Of a stretch of DNA of 64,000 bases, positions 1 to 7,892 are shown in pieces (position 1 is the stretch's first letter; each line of letters starts with the position of its first letter). The position numbers were made by a program, and so were the translations under genes. Source of the DNA: PFJX01 sp031426735 (GTDB lineage Bacteria > Pseudomonadota > Gammaproteobacteria > Burkholderiales > Thiobacillaceae); assembly GCA_031426735.1 (NCBI GenBank), contig JASJPK010000078.1:36917-100916 (forward strand), given 5' to 3'. Under the pieces are notes generated by a model, which saw only the letters and a list, made by a program, of their open reading frames with translations, ran no database searches and was not told the DNA's origin.

Positions 1-38
1 TGCCGTATTGCTTGAAATCAAGCGTCTTGTTTTGAAAT

Positions 39-65
39 AAAAAACCCCGCAGAGCGGGGTTTTTT
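39..65. terminator. Bidirectional rho-independent terminator after sucA
   Basis: An A-run is followed by CCCCGC, a 3-base AGA loop, GCGGGG and a T-run, so the hairpin has a U-tract in either direction. It lies about 70 bases beyond the sucA stop and should end the sdh-gltA-sucA transcript. No sucB start is visible between the sucA stop and the window edge. Confidence 0.9.
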
Positions 66-134
66 ATTTCCGGCAGAAAGGGAAGCGCTGATTTACTCCA
101 ACTTTCGCCGGGGTGACGAAATAATCAGCAGTTC

Positions 135-2840
135 CTAGAGCAATGCCGCTTTGATGATGGCTTCCAGTTGGGTTTTGTGTTGACTCGCTATACCTGTGGC
201 CGGCGCGGAAGATTCCGGACGTCCGGCATAGCGCATGGGCAGCGCTGAGACTTGCCGCAGGTGATGCGCCATGAAACGCCATGGTCCTTGGTTGCGAGGT
301 TCATCCTGAGCCCAGACCATTTCCTGCGCATTGGAATAACGGTCGAGCAATGCCTTCAACTCGTTATCCGGTACCGGATATAGCTGCTCGACTCTGATCA
401 ACGCGATATTTTCCAGTCCCTTTTCTTTACGCGCTCGCGCCAGATCGTAATAAACCCGACCACTGCAAAAGACCAAGCGGCTCACATTTTCCGGCGTCGG
501 ATTTGCAACGTCATCCAGCAATGGCTGAAAACCACCTGCAGTCAATTCGCTTAACGGAGAAACCGCGTCGGGGTGGCGTAACAGGCTTTTTGGGGTAAAC
601 AGAATCAACGGCTTGCGATAAGGCCGCATCACTTGCCGACGTAATACATGGAACATTTGGGCCGGTGTGCTGGGCTGGATAATCTGGATATTGTCGTGCG
701 CAGTCAGTTGCAAAAATCGCTCGATACGGCCGGATGAATGTTCCGGCCCTTGGCCTTCATAGCCATGCGGCAAAAATAGCGCGAGTCCGTTCAAACGATC
801 CCATTTCGTTTCACCCGATGCGATGAATTGATCGATGACGACTTGGGCGCCATTCACGAAATCGCCAAACTGGGCTTCCCAGATGACCAATTGATCCGGG
901 GCGGCGCCGGCATAGCCGTATTCGAATCCAAGCACGGCTTCTTCCGAAAGCAGCGAGTCGATTACCAGGAAATTGGCCTGTCCCGGAATCAGATGTTGCA
1001 GCGGAATAAATACCCCGGCATCCCAGCGTTCACGATTCTGGTCGTGCAAAACGGCGTGGCGATGAAAAAAGGTGCCGCGCCCGGAGTCCTGCCCGGTCAA
1101 ACGGACCGGCACGCCATCGCTGAGCAGGCTGGCATAGGCCAGATTTTCCGCCATACCCCAATCCAGCGATTGAGTGCCCTCCCCCATCGCCTTCCGATCA
1201 TCCATGATCTTCTGCACGCGCGGATGCAGCGTGAAATTGGTCGGTACATCGAGCAAGCGCTTGGTCAGCGCCTGCAATCGGTTCAACGGAATCGCTGTGC
1301 GTGCTTCTACGCGCCAATGTGTATCGCGATAGGGCCCCCAGTCCGCTGCGTAAGGGTTTTTGGCGCCGGCCTGATGACTGGCAGGCGCATCCAGACTCGC
1401 CTTGTAGGCCTGGATCATCGAGGTCGACTCTTCCGCACTGACCACATCCTGCGTCGCCAGGCGGGCGGCATAGAGAGCACGCGTGCTGGGCAAGGCATTG
1501 ATGCGGCGGTACATCAACGGCTGCGTGGCCATCGGTTCGTCCTGCTCGTTGTGGCCCAGGCGGCGATAGCAGATCAGGTCGATGGCGATGTCGCGTTTCC
1601 AGAACATGCGGTATTCGATGGCGATGCGGGCGGCGCGAATCACCGCTTCCGGGTCGTCGCCGTTGACGTGCAACACCGGTGCCTCGACCATTTTCATGAC
1701 ATCGGTGCAATACAGGCTGGAGCGGGTGTCGCGCGGATCGGAAGTGGTAAAGCCGATCTGGTTGTTGATCACGATATGGATCGTGCCGCCGGTCCTGAAG
1801 CCGCGCGTCGCCGCCATGTTCAGCGTTTCCATGACCACGCCCTGGCCGGCGAGCGCGGCATCGCCGTGGATAAGGATGGGCATCACCTGGCTGCCGTCGC
1901 GGTCGCCGCGACGCTGTTGCTGCGCACGCACCCAGCCTTCGACGACCGGATTGACGATTTCCAGATGCGACGGATTGAACGCCAGCGCGACCCGGATCGG
2001 ACCGCCGGCGGTAATCAGATCGGCCGCAAAGCCCTGGTGATACTTCACGTCGCCGCTGCGGCGGACATCCACTTCTTCATGCTGCGCATGTTCGAACAGT
2101 TCGATCACCGACCTGTCCAGCACGTTATGCAACACATTGAGGCGTCCCCGGTGCGCCATGCCCAAACCGATTTCCTGGATGCCGACGCGGGCGGATTGCT
2201 CGATCAGATCGTTCAACAGCGGAATCAGCGATTCCGCGCCTTCCAGCGAAAAGCGTTTCTGGCCGACGAAGCGCGTGTGTAGCGTTTTTTCCAGCGTCTC
2301 CGCCGCCGTCAACTGGCGCAACAGCCAGCAACGCAGATCGGCATCGAACTCCGGCGCACCGAATTCGCCTTCCAGTCGCTTCTGCAGCCAGCGTTTTTGC
2401 TGGGTGTCGCTCAGATGCATGTATTCCAGGGAGAGCGTGCCGCAGTAGGCCTTCTTCACGCGCGAGATGATGTTGCGCAGGGTGTCGCGCGGCGGTCCCG
2501 CCAACGAGCCCGTCTCGTATTGCTGGTCCAGGTCTGACGGGGTCAGGCCGTGATTGGCCGGATCCATTTCGGGAATGTGCGGCGGCGGCAATCGCTTGAG
2601 CGGATCGAGATCGGCGGCGCGGAAGCCATGAAAACGGTAGGCATTGATCAGTTGCAGCACGCCAACCTGGGTTGCCTCGCATTTCAGCAAGGGCAGATCG
2701 GAGATTTCCACCGCTTCCTTCTTGGCAAACCGCGTCGGCGGCGGCACCGGCGTCTGCTCCGGGTGTGCGACCTCGAATGCGGCCAGATACTCGGCGCTAC
2801 CGGAAAACAGCGCTGTTGCAGGGATGGAATCACGCTTCAT
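135..2840 (-). CDS. sucA: 2-oxoglutarate dehydrogenase E1 component
   Basis: Thiamine-diphosphate-dependent E1 subunit that decarboxylates 2-oxoglutarate in the TCA cycle and passes the succinyl group to the E2 lipoyl domain. The 901-residue product has HRGRLNVL at about 230-237, the ThDP-binding stretch from GDAALAGQG (326-334) to the NN pair (359-360), and the C-terminal transketolase-like domain with HGYEGQGPEHSSGR. I chose the ATG at 2840 because the longer reading frame runs into the gltA 3' end. The product is about 30-50 residues shorter than usual, and the N-terminal segment that in E. coli contacts E2 is reduced to a short variant. It is the last gene of the sdh-gltA operon and a terminator follows, so sucB must lie elsewhere or beyond the terminator. 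Confidence 0.96.
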   Translation of the reverse strand: MKRDSIPATALFSGSAEYLAAFEVAHPEQTPVPPPTRFAKKEAVEISDLPLLKCEATQVGVLQLINAYRFHGFRAADLDPLKRLPPPHIPEMDPANHGLTPSDLDQQYETGSLAGPPRDTLRNIISRVKKAYCGTLSLEYMHLSDTQQKRWLQKRLEGEFGAPEFDADLRCWLLRQLTAAETLEKTLHTRFVGQKRFSLEGAESLIPLLNDLIEQSARVGIQEIGLGMAHRGRLNVLHNVLDRSVIELFEHAQHEEVDVRRSGDVKYHQGFAADLITAGGPIRVALAFNPSHLEIVNPVVEGWVRAQQQRRGDRDGSQVMPILIHGDAALAGQGVVMETLNMAATRGFRTGGTIHIVINNQIGFTTSDPRDTRSSLYCTDVMKMVEAPVLHVNGDDPEAVIRAARIAIEYRMFWKRDIAIDLICYRRLGHNEQDEPMATQPLMYRRINALPSTRALYAARLATQDVVSAEESTSMIQAYKASLDAPASHQAGAKNPYAADWGPYRDTHWRVEARTAIPLNRLQALTKRLLDVPTNFTLHPRVQKIMDDRKAMGEGTQSLDWGMAENLAYASLLSDGVPVRLTGQDSGRGTFFHRHAVLHDQNRERWDAGVFIPLQHLIPGQANFLVIDSLLSEEAVLGFEYGYAGAAPDQLVIWEAQFGDFVNGAQVVIDQFIASGETKWDRLNGLALFLPHGYEGQGPEHSSGRIERFLQLTAHDNIQIIQPSTPAQMFHVLRRQVMRPYRKPLILFTPKSLLRHPDAVSPLSELTAGGFQPLLDDVANPTPENVSRLVFCSGRVYYDLARARKEKGLENIALIRVEQLYPVPDNELKALLDRYSNAQEMVWAQDEPRNQGPWRFMAHHLRQVSALPMRYAGRPESSAPATGIASQHKTQLEAIIKAALL

Positions 2841-2910
2841 GTTTGCCCCGTTTTCACATCGATCCGAACAAAAAAGGGGCGAAATATCGCCCCCGAGCAA
2901 CAGGCCGCCG

Positions 2911-4203
2911 TCACTCGCCGCGCAAGGCGACCGGCACGAACTCGCGTCGCAACGGCCCGGTATAGAGCTGGCGCGGACGCGCGATCTTGTGGCCCGGCGC
3001 GGCGACCATTTCGTTCCACTGCGCGATCCAGCCGGCGGTGCGCGCCAGGGCGAAAATCGCGGTGAACATCGAAGTCGGAATGCCGAGCGCGCGCAAGACG
3101 ATGCCGGAATAGAAATCGACGTTGGGATACAGCTTCTTCTCGATGAAATATTCGTCTTCCAACGCGATCTGCTCCAGTTTCAACGCGATCTTGAACATCG
3201 GGTCGTCATGCAGGCCCAGTTCGTCGAGCACTTCATGGCAGGTCTGCCGCATGATCGCCGCGCGCGGGTCCATGTTCTTGTAGACGCGATGGCCGAAGCC
3301 CATGAGGCGGAAGCCGGAGGTCTTGTCCTTGGCGCGTTTGACGAATTCGCCGATGCGGGAAACATCGCCGATTTCGGCCAGCATGGTCAGCACCGCCTCA
3401 TTCGCGCCGCCATGCAGCGGGCCCCACAAACACGCCGTGCCGGCGGCGATGCAGGCGAACGGATTGGCGAAACTGGAACCGGCCATGCGTACCGTGGAGG
3501 TGGAGGCATTCTGCTCGTGGTCGGCATGCAGAATGAAGATACGGTCCAACGCGCGCGCCAGGATCGGGCTGGGTTCGTATTTCTCGCACGGATTGGCGTG
3601 CAGCATGTGCAGGAAGTTTTCCGCATAACCCATGTGGTTCTGCGGATAGATGAACGGTTCGCCCTTGTTGTACTTGTACGACCAGGCCGCCACTGTCGGC
3701 ACTTTCGCCAACAGACGGAACATCGAGATTTCGCGCTGCTTCGGGTCGGCGACATCGCTGCCTTCCGGATAGAACGCCGCCATCGCGCCGATGATCGACA
3801 CCATCACCGCCATCGGGTGCGCGTCGCGCCGGAAACCCTTGTACAGCGACAGCATCTGGTCGTGCAGCATGCTGTGGCGGCTGATCAGGCAATCGAATTC
3901 CTTCTTCTGGTCCGCATTGGGCAATTCGCCGTGCCAGAGCAGGTAGGACACTTCCAGAAAATCGGAACGTTCGGCCAGTTGCTCGATCGGATAGCCGCGG
4001 TAATAGAGCAGGCCCAGGTCGCCGTCGATGTAGGTAATGCTGGAAGAACAACTGGCGGTCGAAAGAAAGCCCGGGTCGTAAGTGAAATGGCCCTGACTAC
4101 CGAGGGAGCGGGTGTCGATGACATCCGGCCCCAGGGTGCCCTGCATGGTCGGCAGTTCGATGCTTTGCGTATTGATCTGGAGGGTGGCGGTTGGCTTGGT
4201 CAT
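2911..4203 (-). CDS. gltA: Citrate synthase (type II, hexameric)
   Basis: Condenses oxaloacetate and acetyl-CoA to citrate at the entry of the TCA cycle. The 430-residue product matches the usual length. It shows the citrate-synthase active-site region (GPLHGGANEAV) and the GFGHRVYKNMDPRA signature. The ATG at 4203 is preceded by AAGGTGA at good spacing; the frame is open further upstream but overlaps sdhE. It lies 7 bases after sdhE and 70 bases before sucA, all in one direction, so it is very probably co-transcribed with the sdh genes. The N-terminal domain with the FDPGFLSTASCSS motif fits the type II enzymes of Gram-negative bacteria, which are often NADH-inhibited; that property is inferred. 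Confidence 0.97.
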   Translation of the reverse strand: MTKPTATLQINTQSIELPTMQGTLGPDVIDTRSLGSQGHFTYDPGFLSTASCSSSITYIDGDLGLLYYRGYPIEQLAERSDFLEVSYLLWHGELPNADQKKEFDCLISRHSMLHDQMLSLYKGFRRDAHPMAVMVSIIGAMAAFYPEGSDVADPKQREISMFRLLAKVPTVAAWSYKYNKGEPFIYPQNHMGYAENFLHMLHANPCEKYEPSPILARALDRIFILHADHEQNASTSTVRMAGSSFANPFACIAAGTACLWGPLHGGANEAVLTMLAEIGDVSRIGEFVKRAKDKTSGFRLMGFGHRVYKNMDPRAAIMRQTCHEVLDELGLHDDPMFKIALKLEQIALEDEYFIEKKLYPNVDFYSGIVLRALGIPTSMFTAIFALARTAGWIAQWNEMVAAPGHKIARPRQLYTGPLRREFVPVALRGE

Positions 4204-4210
4204 GTTGTTA

Positions 4211-4462
4211 TCACCTTGGATATCGGGTTGTTTTGATCTCTTCCACCAGGCGCTGGAATTCGGCTGGCGGAGCACGCTCCGCCGTGATCCAGTCGAACAG
4301 GGCCATATCGTCCTGATCCAGCAGCTTGGCGAAAACGGCCCGCTGATCGGCGGGCAAATCGGCATATCGAACGTCGAGAAACCGCGTGAGCCACGCGTCC
4401 AGTTCCAGCATGCCGCGCCGGCATAGCCAGCGCAATCGGTTCATGGAGGGTTCGGCGGTCAA
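4211..4462 (-). CDS. sdhE: FAD assembly factor SdhE
   Basis: Small cytosolic factor (83 residues) that promotes covalent attachment of FAD to SdhA. The diagnostic RRGMLELD sequence (RGxxE motif) lies near residue 15, and the length is typical of the YgfY/SdhE family. The gene sits between sdhB and gltA, its usual place in betaproteobacteria, 4 bases after the sdhB stop. The start is uncertain: TTG at 4462 gives the family-typical N-terminus, while ATG at 4444 is possible but would begin almost at the conserved region. Neither has a strong ribosome-binding site, and translation is probably coupled to sdhB. Confidence 0.9.
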   Translation of the reverse strand: MTAEPSMNRLRWLCRRGMLELDAWLTRFLDVRYADLPADQRAVFAKLLDQDDMALFDWITAERAPPAEFQRLVEEIKTTRYPR

Positions 4463-4466
4463 GCGC

Positions 4467-5165
4467 TTACAACGCCCGTTTCACGAGGAGCGACTTGATT
4501 TTGCCGATGGCGGCAGTGGGGTTCAACCCTTTCGGGCAGACCTCGACGCAGTTCATGATGCCGTGACAGCGGAACAGCCGGTACGGATCTTCCAGAAAAT
4601 CCAGGCGCTCGTTGGTCGACTGGTCACGCGTATCGGCGATGAAACGGTAACCCTGCAGCAACGCGGCAGGACCGAGGAACTTGTCCGGGTTCCACCAGAA
4701 CGATGGACATGACGTCGTGCAGCAACCGCACAGGATGCATTCCCACAGACCATCCAGCTCGGCGCGGTCTTGCGGGCTTTGCAGACGCTCGTTTTCCGGT
4801 TCCGGATCGAGATTGATCAGATAGGGTTTCACCGCGCGGTAGTGCCGATAGAACTGCTCCATGTCGACGATCAGGTCGCGGATCACGCCCAGGCGCGGCA
4901 GCGGTCGAATTTCGATCGGTTCCTTCAAGCCTTCCAGCGGCGTGATGCAGGCCAGCACATTGCTGCCGTTGACGTTGACGCCATCGGAACCGCATACGCC
5001 CTCGCGGCAGGAGCGGCGGAACGACAGGCTTTCGTCGAGCGTGTCCTTGATCGCGATGAGCGCATCCAGCACCTTCTTGCCTTGCGGGTCGAACGCGATT
5101 TCATAGTCCTGCAGCGTTGGCTTGGCGCCGGATTCCGGGTCGTAGCGATAGATACGGAAGCGCAT
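4467..5165 (-). CDS. sdhB: Succinate dehydrogenase iron-sulfur subunit
   Basis: Carries electrons from SdhA flavin to quinone through three clusters. The 232-residue product has the [2Fe-2S] ligand set C53, C58, D61, C73 (aspartate in the third position, as in E. coli SdhB) and two further cysteine groups, CILCGCCTTSCP and CHGIMNCVEVCP, for the [4Fe-4S] and [3Fe-4S] centres. It begins one base after the sdhA stop (TGA T ATG), so translation is coupled. It acts on the cytoplasmic face of the inner membrane as part of complex II. Confidence 0.97.
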   Translation of the reverse strand: MRFRIYRYDPESGAKPTLQDYEIAFDPQGKKVLDALIAIKDTLDESLSFRRSCREGVCGSDGVNVNGSNVLACITPLEGLKEPIEIRPLPRLGVIRDLIVDMEQFYRHYRAVKPYLINLDPEPENERLQSPQDRAELDGLWECILCGCCTTSCPSFWWNPDKFLGPAALLQGYRFIADTRDQSTNERLDFLEDPYRLFRCHGIMNCVEVCPKGLNPTAAIGKIKSLLVKRAL

Positions 5166-5166
5166 A

Positions 5167-6945
5167 TCAGTACGTCCTTTCCTTCGGCTGGAAGGTATCG
5201 ACCGTCAACGGTTTCAGCTTCACCGGTTTGTAATCGAGCTGATCGTTTTCGGAGAAATACAGTGTGTGGCGTAGCCACTGATCGTCATTGCGTTGTGGGT
5301 AATCTTCCCGGCTGTGCGCGCCGCGGCTTTCTGTGCGCGCCAGCGCAGAAACCAGCGTCGCCCGTGCGATGGGCATCAGGTTTTCCAGTTCCAGCGCTTC
5401 CAGGCGGGCCGTGTTGAACATCTTGCTGTGATCGGACAGCGCCGCATCGGGCAGACGCGCATCCACCTTGTCCAACTTCTCGATGCCTTCCTTGAGCAGT
5501 GCCTCGGTGCGATAGACGCCGCAATGGTCCTGCATCACCTTCTGCATGTCGGTGCGCAGACCGGCGACGGTTTCCGTACCGGATTTCTTGTCCCAGCGCG
5601 CCAGACGCGCCAGCGACTTCTCCACCTCGGCCTGTGGCAGCGGCCGCGGAATCGGGTTCTCGCGCAGGAAGTCGAGCATATGCACACCGGCGGCGCGGCC
5701 GAATACCACCAGGTCGAGCAGCGAATTGCCGCCCAGTCGGTTGGCGCCATGCACCGAAACACAGGCACATTCGCCGACGGCATAAAGTCCCGGCACCGGC
5801 TCTTCCGGGCCGTAGCGCACCGGCGTGACGACCTGGCCATGCATGTTGCTGGGAATGCCGCCCATCATGTAATGCGCGGTCGGCGTCACCGGAATCGGGC
5901 CGGTGATCGGGTCGGCGCCGGCGAACTGCATCGACAGTTCGCGAATACCCGGCAGGCGCGCCATGATCTTTTCCGCGCCGAGATGTTCGATCTTCAGATG
6001 CACGTAATCGCCATGCGGCCCGCAACCGCGTCCGGCCCGCAACTCCTGCGCGATGGCGCGCGCCACCACGTCGCGCGAGGCGAGATCCTTGGCGTTGGGC
6101 GCATAACGCGCCATGAACTTCTCGCCGTCCTTGTTCTCCAGAAAACCGCCCTCCCCGCGCACACCCTCCGAAATCAGGCTGCCCACTTCCGGAATGCCGG
6201 TCGGGTGGAATTGCCAGAACTCCATGTCTTCCAGTGGCAGGCCGGCGCGCAGCACCATGCCGAGGCCGTCGCCGGTGTTGATGTGGGCATTGGTCGAATG
6301 GCGGAAGATGCGGCAGGCGCCGCCGGTCGCCAGCAGCGTGGCGCGCGCCTCGAACAGCCAGGGCTGGCCGGTCTCGATTTCCAGCGCGGTGACGCCGAGG
6401 ATGCTGCCCTCTTCATCGCGGATCAGGTCGAGGGCGAAGAATTCGTCGAAGAACTGCGTGCGTGCCGCGATATTGCGCTGATACAGCGTGTGCAGCAGCG
6501 CATGGCCGGTGCGGTCGGCCGCTGCGCAGGTGCGGATCGCCTGCTCACCGCCGTAGTTCTGCGACTGGCCGCCGAACGGACGTTGATAAATCTTGCCGTT
6601 CTCCAGGCGCGAGAACGGCAGGCCCATGTGTTCCAGCTCGTACACCGCGCTGGGCGCGTTGCGGCACATGAATTCGATGGCGTCCTGATCGCCCAGATAA
6701 TCCGAGCCCTTCACGGTGTCATACATGTGCCAATGCCAGTTGTCGTCCGACACATTGGCCAGCGCCGCCGTGATGCCGCCCTGCGCCGACACGGTATGCG
6801 AGCGCGTCGGGAACACCTTGGAAATCAGCGCCACCTTGAGGTTGGCCTGGGACAGCTGCAGCGCCGCCCGCAGGCCGGCGCCGCCGCCGCCGACAATCAC
6901 CGCATCGAAGGTGCGCTTGGGTATCCGGGTCTGGGTTGGGCTCAC
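5167..6945 (-). CDS. sdhA: Succinate dehydrogenase flavoprotein subunit
   Basis: Catalytic subunit of complex II that oxidises succinate to fumarate. The 592-residue product starts at a GTG whose bases overlap the sdhD TGA (GTGA). Visible features are the FAD-binding GGGGAGLRA (19-27), the covalent-FAD histidine H50 in TRSHTVSAQGG, and the HPTGI and substrate-binding blocks in the middle. The C-terminus carries the usual flavoprotein C domain. An upstream in-frame ATG exists but would lie deep inside sdhD, so the overlapping GTG is preferred. SdhE, encoded downstream, would flavinylate this subunit. Confidence 0.97.
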   Translation of the reverse strand: MSPTQTRIPKRTFDAVIVGGGGAGLRAALQLSQANLKVALISKVFPTRSHTVSAQGGITAALANVSDDNWHWHMYDTVKGSDYLGDQDAIEFMCRNAPSAVYELEHMGLPFSRLENGKIYQRPFGGQSQNYGGEQAIRTCAAADRTGHALLHTLYQRNIAARTQFFDEFFALDLIRDEEGSILGVTALEIETGQPWLFEARATLLATGGACRIFRHSTNAHINTGDGLGMVLRAGLPLEDMEFWQFHPTGIPEVGSLISEGVRGEGGFLENKDGEKFMARYAPNAKDLASRDVVARAIAQELRAGRGCGPHGDYVHLKIEHLGAEKIMARLPGIRELSMQFAGADPITGPIPVTPTAHYMMGGIPSNMHGQVVTPVRYGPEEPVPGLYAVGECACVSVHGANRLGGNSLLDLVVFGRAAGVHMLDFLRENPIPRPLPQAEVEKSLARLARWDKKSGTETVAGLRTDMQKVMQDHCGVYRTEALLKEGIEKLDKVDARLPDAALSDHSKMFNTARLEALELENLMPIARATLVSALARTESRGAHSREDYPQRNDDQWLRHTLYFSENDQLDYKPVKLKPLTVDTFQPKERTY

Positions 6946-7292
6946 TTGACGCTCCACAAGATGTCGACCGCCCATACCAGGCAAGCCAGGTAAAGCACGG
7001 CAAAGGCGAAATACAGGGACAGGCGCACCGTCAGACAGCGTGCGCAATGCAGATAGTCGATGAAGATTTCGCGCAGCCCGATCCAGGCATGGGCGAGCAA
7101 GGCCGCCACGAACAGCAAGGTCGCAACCTTGCTCGCCAGTGGTACGAACAGGCCATGCCAGGTGGCATAGTCGAGCGAAGAAGTCAGCACGCAAACCAGA
7201 AAAACCGGCAGGAATAACGCCATGTAAACCGCGCTGGCCCTTTGCAGCAACCACATGTTCAGTCCGCCACGCGAACCGCCGACTTGTCTCAT
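6942..7292 (-). CDS. sdhD: Succinate dehydrogenase membrane anchor subunit
   Basis: Small hydrophobic subunit (116 residues) with three predicted membrane helices and the conserved HAWIGLREIFIDY segment that helps bind heme b and quinone. The ATG overlaps the sdhC stop by four bases (ATGA) and its own stop overlaps the sdhA GTG. Sequence in this family is poorly conserved; position and topology carry the call. Confidence 0.92.
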   Translation of the reverse strand: MRQVGGSRGGLNMWLLQRASAVYMALFLPVFLVCVLTSSLDYATWHGLFVPLASKVATLLFVAALLAHAWIGLREIFIDYLHCARCLTVRLSLYFAFAVLYLACLVWAVDILWSVK

Positions 7293-7684
7293 GCCAGACC
7301 TCCGGATTTGAACAGGCTGGTCAGCGCAACGAGGCCGACCAGCACGATTGCAGCCGCCATCGCCAGTTTCGCAGTCAAGCGTGCCCGCATCTTCTCCTCG
7401 CCCCAGCCGATATCGAAACCAAGATGGCGCAAACCGGCGAAGAAATGATGAAGCAGCGCCCACAACGTAGCCAAACCGATCAACCAGCCGAGACCGCCGC
7501 CGAAAAACACTTGCACGCGGGCGAAATCCTCCGGTGAGCGCAACGACAGCATCAGCGTGTAAAGCAGACAGGGAATCGCCAGGGAAAGAAAGGCACCGCT
7601 GGCCCGGTGCATGATGGAAACCACTCCACCTATCGGCAAGCGGATGGCCTGAAGATCAAGGAAAAATGGGCGTTGCCGATTCAT
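7289..7684 (-). CDS. sdhC: Succinate dehydrogenase cytochrome b556 subunit
   Basis: Heme-binding membrane subunit of complex II, 131 residues. It starts RPFFLDLQAIRLPIGGVVSIMHRASG, with the SIMHR signature (quinone and heme region), and has the second family signature HFFAGLRHLGFD at about 80-91. Three hydrophobic helices are visible. The ATG at 7684 has GGAG at proper distance; a longer frame upstream lacks family similarity. It is the first gene of the sdhCDAB-sdhE-gltA-sucA operon. Confidence 0.95.
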   Translation of the reverse strand: MNRQRPFFLDLQAIRLPIGGVVSIMHRASGAFLSLAIPCLLYTLMLSLRSPEDFARVQVFFGGGLGWLIGLATLWALLHHFFAGLRHLGFDIGWGEEKMRARLTAKLAMAAAIVLVGLVALTSLFKSGGLA

Positions 7685-7823
7685 GTCTCCATCCTCTCGT
7701 GCCCAGCAAGGAGCATCGTTTTGGTCGCCGCATTTAACGCTTATTGCGCTGCACAATCAACAATTCTGATGGCATGCGTATTTTTTTCATCATCCCCACT
7801 CTGGCGAGCCCTCAGCGGGGCAA

Positions 7824-7844
7824 GAGCGGCTTCCAAGCCGCGAT
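7824..7844. repeat. REP-like half element upstream of sdhC
   Basis: GAGCGGCTTCCAAGCCGCGA is the arm of the TAGGAGC palindrome family that appears complete at 37202 and 59746. It folds by itself (GCGGCTT with AAGCCGC). It lies in the 208-base space between the downstream end of the ferredoxin-reductase gene and sdhC. The remaining intergenic sequence should contain the sdh promoter, but I could not fix a convincing -35/-10 pair. Confidence 0.5.
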
Positions 7845-7892
7845 ACGCGCAGCGCGTACAAACGCAGACAGTCAGCGTTATTCGAGCCGTCC

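Noticed and set aside
828..2282. A long open frame on the plus strand opposite sucA
   Set aside because: It is the antisense of a well-conserved gene in GC-rich DNA, has no ribosome-binding site and low-complexity composition. The sucA protein explains the region.
5293..6993. A 566-codon plus-strand frame opposite sdhA
   Set aside because: Antisense shadow of sdhA with no recognisable domain.
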